Part shown: positions 51,197-60,477 of the stretch, in pieces
Layout: each line of letters opens with the position of its first letter
Position numbering within the stretch: position 1 is the stretch's first letter
Source of the DNA: SZAS-79 sp965279075
GTDB taxonomy: Bacteria; Pseudomonadota; Gammaproteobacteria; Burkholderiales; SG8-39
Assembly (NCBI GenBank): GCA_965279075.1
Contig: CBDIHI010000005.1
Span: 62,001 to 126,000, forward strand
Direction of reading: 5' to 3'
Length of the DNA stretch: 64,000 nucleotides
Program-made: the position numbers and the translations under genes
The notes under the pieces: generated by a model
The model's input: the letters and a program-made list of their open reading frames with translations, nothing else
Databases searched by the model: none
What the model was told of the DNA's origin: nothing

Positions 51197-51768
51197 GGCG
51201 CAGGCCTGTGGCCGAACCACGCGGCTGCGATCGACACCGGCACCGCGACGGCGAGCACCAGCGCGAGCGGCATCCGCAGCAGCGACACCGCGCAGAAGGC
51301 CGCCACGCCGAACACGGCCCGCCACGTGCGCATCCGTGGCGAGGCCGCCATGCGCAGCGCGGTCGCTATGATGAGCCCCGCTGCGACGGCCGACACGCCT
51401 CGCAGGGCCGAGGCCACCGCGGGCAGCTGTGCGTAGCCGGAATACAGCACGCCGAGCATCAGCACCCCCACGAAAGGCACCGCGAGGATGCCGGCCAGCG
51501 CGGCGATCGCCCCTCGCGCGCCGAAGTGCCTCGCGCCTATGCAGATCGACACGTTGACGATGTTGGGCCCGGGCAGCGCCTGGCAGCGCGACACGATGTC
51601 GGTGAACTCGTCCATCGTCAGCCAGCGGTAGCTGTCGACCAGCGTGTGCCGCGCCACGGGCAGTACGCCGCCGAAGCCCTGCAGGCCCAGCTTCATGAAG
51701 GCGTGGAAGAGCTCCCCTAGCGAGCGCGGGACGTTCCTCGGGGTGATGGCCTCGGACGCCGCGCTCAT
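51193..51768 (-). CDS. chromate transporter, short-chain subunit (first half)
   Basis: 191 residues with several membrane helices. The CHR signatures are FMKLGLQGFGGVLPVAR and ALPGPNIVNVSICIG. The N-terminal 20 residues are a hydrophilic extension. The ATG overlaps the xerC stop by four bases and the gene end overlaps the second half. Paired halves are typical of short-chain CHR systems. Confidence 0.88.
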   Translation of the reverse strand: MSAASEAITPRNVPRSLGELFHAFMKLGLQGFGGVLPVARHTLVDSYRWLTMDEFTDIVSRCQALPGPNIVNVSICIGARHFGARGAIAALAGILAVPFVGVLMLGVLYSGYAQLPAVASALRGVSAVAAGLIIATALRMAASPRMRTWRAVFGVAAFCAVSLLRMPLALVLAVAVPVSIAAAWFGHRPAP

Positions 51769-52694
51769 TTCTTGCGGGCCCTCGGATGGGCCTTGTCGTA
51801 GACCTTGGCCAGCGCCTGGAAATCAAGGTGGGTGTAGATCTGCGTGGTCGAGATGCTGGCGTGGCCGAGCATCTCCTGCACCGCGCGCAGGTCCTGCGAG
51901 GACTGCAGCACGTGGCTGGCGAACGAGTGCCGCAGCATGTGCGGGTGGACCTTCCCCCCGGCGCCGTGCGCCTGTGCCCATGCGTCCAGCCGCGTCGCGA
52001 GCGCCGAGGCCGAGATGCGTTTGCCGCGCGCGCCCACGAAAAGCGCCTTTTCTCCCGGCGCAGCGAGCTGCGCGCGCACCTCAATCCACGCCGCCAGTGC
52101 TTCGCGCGCCTTCGAGCCCACCGGGATCGTGCGTGTCTTGGAGCCCTTGCCGGTCACTGTGACCAGGCCTTCGCGCAAGTCGAGGCGCCCGTCACCCCAG
52201 TCCAGGGACAGCACTTCCGCGCGCCGCAGGCCGGAGGAATACATCAGCTCGAACATCGCGTGGTCGCGCAGCTGTTCCACGGTGCCGCCGGTCGGGACCT
52301 CGAGCAGCCGTTGCGCGGCTTCCACCGACAGCGCCTTGGGCAACGTGCGCGGGGCCCTGGCGGCGCGAATGCCTGCGCAGGGATTGGCCGCGAACCCCTT
52401 GTGGCGCACGAGCCAGTGGTAGAGCCCGCGCCAGGCCGACAGCAGGTTGGCCAGCGCGCGCGGCGCGAGGCCCTTGGCGTGCAGCCGCGCGATCGAACGG
52501 CGCACCTGGGCGCCTTGCATCGATTCGAGCCGCGCCGCGCCCAGCAACTCGAGCAGCTTCGCTAGGCTGCGCGCATAGTTGGCAACCGTGACCGCCGAAA
52601 GGTGGCGCTGGTGGGCCAGCGACCCGAGGTACTCCTGCACGAGGAGGGCGTCTGGATGCGTGGCCGGGGTCTGCTCCACGCCGGCCCCCTTCAC
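51765..52694 (-). CDS. xerC: tyrosine recombinase XerC
   Basis: 309 residues. An N-terminal core-binding domain (about 15-100) precedes the catalytic domain with R in SSGLRRAEVL, HMLRHSFASH (His-x-x-Arg), LGHASISTTQIYTHL (His and the nucleophilic Tyr). It resolves chromosome dimers at dif with XerD. The start is GTG at 52694, overlapping the DUF484 gene stop. The dapF-DUF484-xerC order is the standard housekeeping one, so it is not a phage integrase. Confidence 0.95.
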   Translation of the reverse strand: MKGAGVEQTPATHPDALLVQEYLGSLAHQRHLSAVTVANYARSLAKLLELLGAARLESMQGAQVRRSIARLHAKGLAPRALANLLSAWRGLYHWLVRHKGFAANPCAGIRAARAPRTLPKALSVEAAQRLLEVPTGGTVEQLRDHAMFELMYSSGLRRAEVLSLDWGDGRLDLREGLVTVTGKGSKTRTIPVGSKAREALAAWIEVRAQLAAPGEKALFVGARGKRISASALATRLDAWAQAHGAGGKVHPHMLRHSFASHVLQSSQDLRAVQEMLGHASISTTQIYTHLDFQALAKVYDKAHPRARKK

Positions 52695-53359
52695 AACCGG
52701 GATGCGAGCGCCGCCGCCGCAAGTTCCCCGATGCGGCGCAGGTAGAGCGTGCCCATCTCGGGGAAGAAGCGGCCGGGATCCTCGCTGCCCAGCGCCAGCA
52801 TGCCGAAGGCCTTGGCGGTGCCGAGCGGGACCAGCGCGATCGAGCGGACGTGTTCGGCCGACTCGCGGAACCACGGCAGGAACGCGCAGCCTTCCGCCGG
52901 CCCGCACAGCGGCGAGCCCATCGTGTCAACCAGCGCCCGCTGCTCGTCGGTCACCGGGGCACCCTCGGCCGTGCCGTCCAGCAGCGTCTGGCCCCAGATG
53001 CGCAGCGCCACGTGCGGCACGGCGAAATCCTCGCGCAGGTGGAAGTACAGGGCGTGGACCACGGCGGCGAAATTCTTCGCGCCGAGCAGGGCCGAGGCCA
53101 TGCGGTGCACCTTCTCGCTGATCGCGTCGTTCTCCTCGCCGAACTGGATCAGCTCGGAGAGCTTGCCTTCAAGCAGCTTGACCTTGTCGCGCAGGCCCAG
53201 CGTCTGGCGCTCAGAGAGCGGGATCGCGCGGCCGCCGTAGGGATGCGGCACGTACACCGATTCGAGCAGCCCGGGTTGCTGTTCAAGCAGCTGCGCGAGC
53301 AACTGCGCGAAGTGCTCCGGGTGGTCCTTCAGGTACTGGCCTGCTTCGTCAGAGTTCAA
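52691..53359 (-). CDS. DUF484 family protein (GAF-like)
   Basis: 222 residues with no membrane segment. A short coiled coil (about 55-80: LRDKVKLLEGKLSELIQFGEEN) precedes a GAF-like domain. DUF484 genes lie between dapF and xerC in proteobacteria; a molecular function is not established. The start is TTG at 53359, overlapping the end of dapF by 11 bases; there is no ATG near it. Confidence 0.9.
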   Translation of the reverse strand: MNSDEAGQYLKDHPEHFAQLLAQLLEQQPGLLESVYVPHPYGGRAIPLSERQTLGLRDKVKLLEGKLSELIQFGEENDAISEKVHRMASALLGAKNFAAVVHALYFHLREDFAVPHVALRIWGQTLLDGTAEGAPVTDEQRALVDTMGSPLCGPAEGCAFLPWFRESAEHVRSIALVPLGTAKAFGMLALGSEDPGRFFPEMGTLYLRRIGELAAAALASRL

Positions 53360-54179
53360 TGGTTCCCTCGAATACGGAGGTGGCGGGGCCCTTCATCCAC
53401 ACCGGATTGTCGCCGCCCGCCCAAGCTATGGTCAATCGCCCGCCGCGCGTTTCCACCGAAACCGGCGCATCAAGCAGGCCGCGTGCGATTCCCGACACCA
53501 CGGCCGCACAAGCGCCGGTGCCACAGGCGAGCGTCTCGCCGGCGCCGCGCTCGAACACCCGCAGGCGGATCGAGTGCCGGTCCACGACCTGCATGTAGCC
53601 GGCGTTCACGCGCCTCGTGAACAGGGGGTGGCGTTCGACCAGCGGGCCCTGGGAGGCCACGGGCGCCGCATCTACGTCCGGGACCACCTGCACCGCATGC
53701 GGGTTGCCCATCGACAGCACGCTGATCTCGACCGCACTGCCGGCCACCTCGATGGACTGCACCATGCCCGGGGCGCTGCCGGAAAAAGGCACTTTCGCGG
53801 GGTCGAACACCGGCGCGCCCATGTTGACCGTGACCTCGCCGTCGTCCTCGAGGCGCGGCTCGATGATCCCGGCCAGCGTCTCGACGCGCAGGCTGCGCTT
53901 CTGCGTGAGGCCGCGCTGGTGCACGAACTTCACGAAACAGCGCGCGCCGTTGCCGCACTGTTCGACCTCGCCGCCGTCGGCGTTGAAGATCCGGTAGCGG
54001 AAATCGGCGTCCTTGCCGGAAGCCTTCTCGACCACCAGGACCTGGTCGCAACCCACGCCGAAATGCCGGTCGGCGAGCGTCTTCAGTTGCCCGGCGGCCA
54101 GCCCGAAGGGCGCCGACGTCGCGTCGAACACGACGAAATCGTTGCCCGCGCCCTGCATTTTCGTGAAGGCGACTTTCAT
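53349..54179 (-). CDS. dapF: diaminopimelate epimerase
   Basis: 276 residues. The two catalytic cysteines are in EQCGNGARCF (about 75) and LACGTGACAAVV (about 221). It converts LL- to meso-diaminopimelate for lysine and peptidoglycan synthesis without a cofactor. The opening MKVAFTKMQGAGNDFVV is typical. Confidence 0.97.
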   Translation of the reverse strand: MKVAFTKMQGAGNDFVVFDATSAPFGLAAGQLKTLADRHFGVGCDQVLVVEKASGKDADFRYRIFNADGGEVEQCGNGARCFVKFVHQRGLTQKRSLRVETLAGIIEPRLEDDGEVTVNMGAPVFDPAKVPFSGSAPGMVQSIEVAGSAVEISVLSMGNPHAVQVVPDVDAAPVASQGPLVERHPLFTRRVNAGYMQVVDRHSIRLRVFERGAGETLACGTGACAAVVSGIARGLLDAPVSVETRGGRLTIAWAGGDNPVWMKGPATSVFEGTIEL

Positions 54180-54189
54180 CCCCCGACCT

Positions 54190-54603
54190 TCATCCGACCA
54201 GCTTCCGGTACTCGGTGGAGATGCAGCGGTCCATCACGACCGTCATGCCCGCGGCCAGCGCACGTTGCGCCGCCGGCTCGTTGACCACGCCTTCCTGCAG
54301 CCAGACCGCGGGCACGCCGAGCGCGATGCACTCGTCGACGATCGGCCCGGCGTCCTCCGGATTGCGGAACACGTCGACGATGTCGATGGCCTCCGGCACG
54401 TCGGCCAGGCGCGCATAGGCCTTCAGGCCGAGCACCTCGGTGATCGCGGGACGCACAGGGATCACGCGGTAGCCCCAGCCGAGCAGGCGGCTCGCGATGC
54501 GGTGGCTGGGACGCTCGGGGCGCGGCGAGATGCCGACGACCGCAACGGTCTTTGCCTTCTCGAGCAAAGCCTTGATGGCTTCCGGGGAGGGGTTCGTGAA
54601 CAT
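54190..54603 (-). CDS. CoA-binding domain protein
   Basis: 137 residues, one CoA-binding Rossmann-like domain with VAVVGISPRPERPSHRIA (about 19-36), VIPVRP, and DIVDVFRNPED. It is the YccU type. Stand-alone members bind CoA or a nucleotide; a role in regulation is unclear. It sits between dapF and the acyltransferase genes on the same strand. Confidence 0.9.
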   Translation of the reverse strand: MFTNPSPEAIKALLEKAKTVAVVGISPRPERPSHRIASRLLGWGYRVIPVRPAITEVLGLKAYARLADVPEAIDIVDVFRNPEDAGPIVDECIALGVPAVWLQEGVVNEPAAQRALAAGMTVVMDRCISTEYRKLVG

Positions 54604-54628
54604 GCGTGATTCTAGGCGCTTCCGCCGG

Positions 54629-55498
54629 CTATGCGTACGGGGAAGCCTCGCCTTCGGGCCGGGTCTTGAACCGCTTGTGCACCCAGTAGTACTGCTCGGG
54701 CATGGCGAGCGCCTGCTCTTCGATGAACGCGTTCACGCGCCGCGTGTCCGCGGTGAAGTCTTCCGTGGGGAAATCCTCCCACGCCGGCAGGAGCGTGACC
54801 ACATAGCCTTGCCCTCCCGGCAGCATGCGCGCCACGCACGGCATGACCCTGGCACCGGTCACCTTCGCGAGCCGCGAGACCCCGGTGATGGTCGCCGCGG
54901 TCACGCCGAAGAAAGGCACGAACACCGCGTCCCTGCGGCCGAAGTCCAGGTCCGGTGCGTAATAGAAGGGCTTTCCCGACCGGATCGACGCGATCACCGC
55001 ACGCACGCCGTCCTGCCTCGGGATCGCCTCCGAGAGGCCGAAGCGCGTGCGCCCGCGCAGCAGCAGCCGGTCGTAGACGGGGTTCTTCTGGTGGGCGTAG
55101 AGACCCGAGATCTCGATCTCGCACCCAAGGCGCGTATAGGCGGCGTCCAGCCCGACGAAGTGCGGCGCCACCAGGATCACCGGCTGGCCGGCCAGCGCGC
55201 GCAGCCGCTCCAGCCCTTCGACGCGGACGAGGCGCATGATGCGTTCGCGCGGCGCCCACCACAGCAACGCGTGCTCGACGAAGCTGCGCATGAACGCGCG
55301 GAAATGCGCGCGCGCCAGCCGCTCGCGCTCTTTGCCCCCCATCTGCGGGAAGCACTTCGCGAGGTTGATGCGAGTCACCCTGCGCCTCTCGGGGATCAGC
55401 CAGAACGCGATGTCCCCGGCGAGGTTGCCGATCGCGGCGATCGCGCCCAGCGGCAGCCAGTGCCCGACCCACATCAGTGCGAAGACGATCCGGCTCAC
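54629..55498 (-). CDS. lysophospholipid/lipid A acyltransferase, LpxL/HtrB family (copy 1)
   Basis: 289 residues from GTG at 55498. An N-terminal membrane anchor (about 5-25) is followed by an acyltransferase with the HX4D motif (APHFVGLDA) and the later PYYAPDLDFGRRD-type segment. It adds a secondary acyl chain to lipid A at the inner membrane. It follows the other LpxL-family gene (8-base gap), and the pair may add two different chains. ATG at 55474 would remove the first eight residues. Confidence 0.88.
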   Translation of the reverse strand: MSRIVFALMWVGHWLPLGAIAAIGNLAGDIAFWLIPERRRVTRINLAKCFPQMGGKERERLARAHFRAFMRSFVEHALLWWAPRERIMRLVRVEGLERLRALAGQPVILVAPHFVGLDAAYTRLGCEIEISGLYAHQKNPVYDRLLLRGRTRFGLSEAIPRQDGVRAVIASIRSGKPFYYAPDLDFGRRDAVFVPFFGVTAATITGVSRLAKVTGARVMPCVARMLPGGQGYVVTLLPAWEDFPTEDFTADTRRVNAFIEEQALAMPEQYYWVHKRFKTRPEGEASPYA

Positions 55499-55506
55499 CG
55501 CGCGGC

Positions 55507-56349
55507 TCAGCCCGGCCCGCTCGCGCCGGCGGGCACCTTGTAGCGGTTGTAGCCCCACAGGTACTGGCCGGGGCATTCGCGGATCAGGTCCTCGAGGCAC
55601 CGGTTCAGGCGCCGCGCCTCGGACTCGCCCGGCCCTGCCTCCCCGAGCGAGCGGACGGTGAGCCTGTAACCGCGGCCCCACGGCAGGCGCTCCGCGAACG
55701 CGATCAGGCATACGACATCGCGCCGTGCCGCGAGCTTCGGCGCAAGGGTCATCGTATAGGCCGGTTTGCCGAAGAAGTCGACCCACTCCCCCTCGCCCGT
55801 GCCCGGCACCTGGTCGGGCAGGATGCCGATCGCCTCGTGGCGCCTGAGCGCGAGTAGCAGGTCGCGCACGCCGGCGAGGTCGGCCGTCGCGAGCCGCACG
55901 CCCGGGCGCTCGCGTCCCGCCCGCATGAACGGCTCGAGCCATGCGAACTTCGAGGGCTTGTACATGACCGTCATCGGGAACAGCGCGCTGCCGTACTGGG
56001 CGCTGATCTCGAAGCACCCGTGGTGCGGGGTGAGGAACAGGATGCCCCGCCCGGACGCCTGCGCCCCCTCGACGAGTTCCAGGCCGACCACTTCGCGCAC
56101 CAGGCCGGTGACTTCGGCGTGCGGGCGCATCCACAGGGCCGGCAGCTCCGTCAGCAGTTTTCCCGCGGCGGCGATGGATGCGCGCAACACCCGAGCGTCC
56201 CGCCCGAAACCCGCGGCTTCGAGGTTGTCCCGCATGTGCCTGCGATACCGCGACGAGGCCAGGTACATGAGCCAGCCGAGCAGGGCGCCCGCCGCATGAA
56301 GCAGCGGCAAGGGCAACCGGGCCACGAAGCGCATCAGCATTTGAACCAT
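55507..56349 (-). CDS. lysophospholipid/lipid A acyltransferase, LpxL/HtrB family (copy 2)
   Basis: 280 residues. One N-terminal membrane anchor (about 13-32) and the acyltransferase motif HHGCFE (HX4E) are present; later motifs are GILPDQVPGTGEGEWVDFFGKPAYT. It is only distantly related in sequence to the neighbouring copy. ATG at 56349 or 56340. It is divergent from metK; the two starts are 101 bases apart. Confidence 0.88.
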   Translation of the reverse strand: MVQMLMRFVARLPLPLLHAAGALLGWLMYLASSRYRRHMRDNLEAAGFGRDARVLRASIAAAGKLLTELPALWMRPHAEVTGLVREVVGLELVEGAQASGRGILFLTPHHGCFEISAQYGSALFPMTVMYKPSKFAWLEPFMRAGRERPGVRLATADLAGVRDLLLALRRHEAIGILPDQVPGTGEGEWVDFFGKPAYTMTLAPKLAARRDVVCLIAFAERLPWGRGYRLTVRSLGEAGPGESEARRLNRCLEDLIRECPGQYLWGYNRYKVPAGASGPG

Positions 56350-56450
56350 ATGCTCAAGCGTGCCCCTGCACTTGGGGAATCAGGCAAGTTTTGATATCCT
56401 TGCCGCCTCTTTTTTGGCCATTTCCCCCACTCTTTCCAGGCGGCAGCGAC

Positions 56451-57611
56451 ATGAGCGATTTTCTCTTCACCTCCGAGTCGGTCTCTGAAGGACACCCGGA
56501 CAAGGTTGCAGACCAGATTTCGGACGCGGTCCTCGACGCGATTCTAGCCCAGGACCCGCGCTCACGCGTTGCGGCCGAAACCCTCGTGAAGGACAACCTC
56601 GTGGTGCTCGCTGGCGAGATCACGACCGGCGCGAAGCACATCGACTACCGCGACATCGCCAGGAAGACCATCAAGCGCATCGGCTACACGGACCCCGCGA
56701 TCGGCTTCGACGCCGACACCTGCACGGTGCTGGTCGCCTACGGCGAGCAGTCGCAGCACATCGCGCAGGGCGTGAACGAAGGCAGCGGCCTCGACCTCGA
56801 CCAGGGCGCCGGCGACCAGGGCCTGATGTTCGGCTACGCCTGCGACGAAACGCCCGGCCTCATGCCGATGGCGATCTACCTTTCGCACCGGCTGGTGGAG
56901 CGGCAGTCGGAGATCCGCCGCGACGGCCGCCTCAATTGGTTGCGCCCCGACGCGAAGTCGCAGGTCACGATCCGCTACGAGAATGGCAAGCCGCACTCGA
57001 TCGAAACCGTGGTGCTCTCGACCCAGCACGGGCCGGGCGTCACGCACAAGCAGATCGAGGAGGCCGTGATCGAGCAGATCATCAAGCCCGTGCTGCCCAA
57101 GAACCTCGTCAAGGGCCAGATCAAGTACCTCGTGAACCCCACCGGGGCGTTCGAGATCGGCGGGCCCAAGGGCGACTGCGGCCTCACCGGGCGCAAGATC
57201 ATCGTCGACACCTACGGCGGCTCGGCCCCGCACGGCGGCGGCGCGTTCTCCGGCAAGGACCCCTCAAAGGTCGATCGCTCGGCCGCCTACGCCGCACGTT
57301 ACGTCGCGAAGAACATCGTGGCGGCGGGCCTCGCTACCGAGTGCCTGGTGCAGGTGTCCTACGCGATCGGCGTGGCCCAGCCCACCAGCGTGATGGTCAC
57401 GACCAAGGGCACGGGCAAGATCTCCGACGAGGCCCTGTCGAAACTCGTGCTGGCCAACTTCGACCTGCGCCCGAAAGGCATCATCCAGATGCTGAACCTC
57501 CTGCGCCCGATCTACGAGAAGACCGCCGCCTACGGGCACTTCGGCCGCGACGAGCCGGAGTTCACGTGGGAAGCGACGGACAAGGCGATGGCGCTGAAGG
57601 CCGCGGCTTAA
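56451..57611 (+). CDS. metK: S-adenosylmethionine synthetase
   Basis: 386 residues, the normal length. It has SEGHPDKVADQISDA (His and Asp of the active site), GAGDQGLMFGYA, and GLTGRKIIVDTYGG followed by PHGGGAFSGKD. It makes SAM from methionine and ATP. ahcY and metF, which act later in the methyl cycle, follow after an oppositely oriented gene. A leader hairpin precedes it (see findings); a terminator follows. Confidence 0.98.
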   Translation: MSDFLFTSESVSEGHPDKVADQISDAVLDAILAQDPRSRVAAETLVKDNLVVLAGEITTGAKHIDYRDIARKTIKRIGYTDPAIGFDADTCTVLVAYGEQSQHIAQGVNEGSGLDLDQGAGDQGLMFGYACDETPGLMPMAIYLSHRLVERQSEIRRDGRLNWLRPDAKSQVTIRYENGKPHSIETVVLSTQHGPGVTHKQIEEAVIEQIIKPVLPKNLVKGQIKYLVNPTGAFEIGGPKGDCGLTGRKIIVDTYGGSAPHGGGAFSGKDPSKVDRSAAYAARYVAKNIVAAGLATECLVQVSYAIGVAQPTSVMVTTKGTGKISDEALSKLVLANFDLRPKGIIQMLNLLRPIYEKTAAYGHFGRDEPEFTWEATDKAMALKAAA

Positions 57612-57665
57612 GGAACAGGGGAACCCTCAAGGCGGTTCCCCCGTACCCCCTTCTGCAGGAAATGA

Positions 57666-57690
57666 GCCCGGGCGATCCCCGGGCTTTTTT
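57666..57690 (+). terminator. rho-independent terminator after metK
   Basis: GCCCGGG-CGATC-CCCGGGC forms a 7-bp GC-rich stem (57666-57672 with 57678-57684), followed by six T. It lies 54 bases after the metK stop, just before the end of the convergent DUF1116 gene. Confidence 0.85.
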
Positions 57691-57695
57691 CTTTC

Positions 57696-58883
57696 CTAGC
57701 CCAACGCGCGCACGGCTTCCTCGAACAGTGCCACGGGCATCGCGCACAATCCGCGCCCGAGCAAGCCCCGCCCCAGCGGATCCACCATGCCGGTCGAGAG
57801 CAGCGGCGATTTCCCGCCGCGGGCCACCGCCGCCGCATCCAGTCCCACCTCCACGCCGAGCACTGGGTGCATTGCGCACACCATGGATAACGCGCGAGCG
57901 TCGTCGTCCTTGGCGAGCCAGGGCTCGAATGCGACCTGCAGCGTGGGCGCACGGCGGAGCACCTGCCCGCCGAGGCCGAACGCGTCGATGATGCCGCTGT
58001 CACCAGTGGCCGGCGGGAACTGCGGATCCGGAATCGTGAGCCCCTTCATGAACGGCCCCGCCACCGTCGCCGCCGGCGCCGTGAACCAGCGCCCCGGGAG
58101 GCCCGCCACCTGGATGCCTGTGATCTGACCGTTCGCACAGAGCCTGGTCACGATGGATGAGCCTTCCTCTCCCGCGGCTGCATCCAGCATCAGCGCGCAG
58201 GCCGGCATCCAGAAGTTAAGGAAGAAGAGCGGCGCCTCGGTCAGCGTACGCAACGCCGCCTGCGCAGCGGGCGACTCCACCTTGCGCGTGCCGAGTGCGG
58301 CCTGCATCACCGCGGTTCCGCTGGACAACCGGTTGTGCAGGTCGTCCCCCTCGGTCAGGGCCGAACGCGCTATCGACAGCAGGTCGAGGGGCTCCGATAA
58401 CAACTCCGCGAACCCCGGTGCGAGTTCCTTCTCCCGAAAAGCGAGTTTGTCGAGGATCGCGCGGTCGCGGGCGCCGAAGCGCATCTGCGCCCCCCCGCCC
58501 GTGCCGAGGAAGGAAAACCACTTCGCGCCCGAAGCCGCATCCTCGATCGCCGCAACGGTCGTGCGCGCCGACACCATCGACACCAGCGGCGTGGAGACGC
58601 GACGCGTGAACGACGGCTCAAGCCTTACCGCGCCCGACGCGACCAGGCGCTCGGCCTCCGCCTCGTCCTTCGCCCAGCCTTCGTAGAGGCAGGAGAGCAC
58701 CGCCGCGTTCAGCATCGGCGGCGGCGGGGATTTCGGGTCCGGCAACGGCGGCCCCGCATGCAGCAGCACGCGGTCGGGCAGCCCGATCGCCTCGCCTGCG
58801 GGGCAAACCGCGGTCCAGCGCGGCACGACGGCAAGGATTCGCGCCAGGGCGCGGGCGTTGGGAGGAGTGATTGCTAGCTGCAT
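57696..58883 (-). CDS. DUF1116 family protein (AllG/YlbE-like)
   Basis: 395 residues. The opening has RVLLHAGPPLP; the core has SMVSARTTVAAIEDAASGAKWFSFLGTGGG (shortened here), then ALTEGDDLHNRLSSGT. These match DUF1116, of which the E. coli representatives YahG and YlbE are known; YlbE (AllG) is linked to oxamate carbamoyltransferase in allantoin breakdown. No fdrA/allF, allH or carbamate kinase gene is in the window, so the function here is open. It is oriented against metK and ahcY, between them. A long in-frame extension upstream to 60464 overlaps ahcY and was rejected. Confidence 0.78.
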   Translation of the reverse strand: MQLAITPPNARALARILAVVPRWTAVCPAGEAIGLPDRVLLHAGPPLPDPKSPPPPMLNAAVLSCLYEGWAKDEAEAERLVASGAVRLEPSFTRRVSTPLVSMVSARTTVAAIEDAASGAKWFSFLGTGGGAQMRFGARDRAILDKLAFREKELAPGFAELLSEPLDLLSIARSALTEGDDLHNRLSSGTAVMQAALGTRKVESPAAQAALRTLTEAPLFFLNFWMPACALMLDAAAGEEGSSIVTRLCANGQITGIQVAGLPGRWFTAPAATVAGPFMKGLTIPDPQFPPATGDSGIIDAFGLGGQVLRRAPTLQVAFEPWLAKDDDARALSMVCAMHPVLGVEVGLDAAAVARGGKSPLLSTGMVDPLGRGLLGRGLCAMPVALFEEAVRALG

Positions 58884-58890
58884 GTGCGCC

Positions 58891-58919
58891 TTCAGAAATG
58901 GGCCGGAATGCCGTAGAAT
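58891..58919 (+). promoter_or_regulatory. sigma-70-type promoter of the ahcY leader
   Basis: TTCAGA (58891-58896), 17 bases, TAGAAT (58914-58919). Transcription would begin near 58926, at the first base of the riboswitch P1 stem. The element is only a few bases from the start of the divergent DUF1116 gene. Confidence 0.6.
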
Positions 58920-58925
58920 ATGGGG

Positions 58926-59010
58926 TTCCCGAGGAGCGTTGCAACGATTGGTTCTACTATCGGTAGACTCGATCGCTAGGCTCGGGAAATTCCTACTGCA
59001 ACGGCGCTCG
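58926..59010 (+). ncRNA. S-adenosylhomocysteine (SAH) riboswitch
   Basis: The conserved SAH-riboswitch elements are in order: CCCGAGGAGCGTTGCAACG (58928-58946), a variable hairpin arm, GGCTCGGG (58979-58986) closing P1 with CCCGAG, and GCAACGGCGCTC (58998-59009), which pairs with GAGCG and GTTGC. It precedes ahcY with AAAGGAG 24 bases downstream. The known class binds SAH and turns on ahcY, so SAH hydrolase rises when SAH builds up. Confidence 0.92.
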
Positions 59011-59042
59011 CGAACTTTTTTCCTAACCGAAAGGAGCGCGTG

Positions 59043-60476
<1,434 letters not shown>

Positions 60477-60477
60477 G

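Noticed and set aside
51765..52694. Phage or integron integrase
   Set aside because: The tyrosine recombinase lies in the conserved dapF-DUF484-xerC order and has housekeeping XerC features; no attachment repeats or phage genes are near.
56350..56450. SAM riboswitch before metK
   Set aside because: No consensus of a known SAM riboswitch class was recognisable; only a weak hairpin with a T-run is present.
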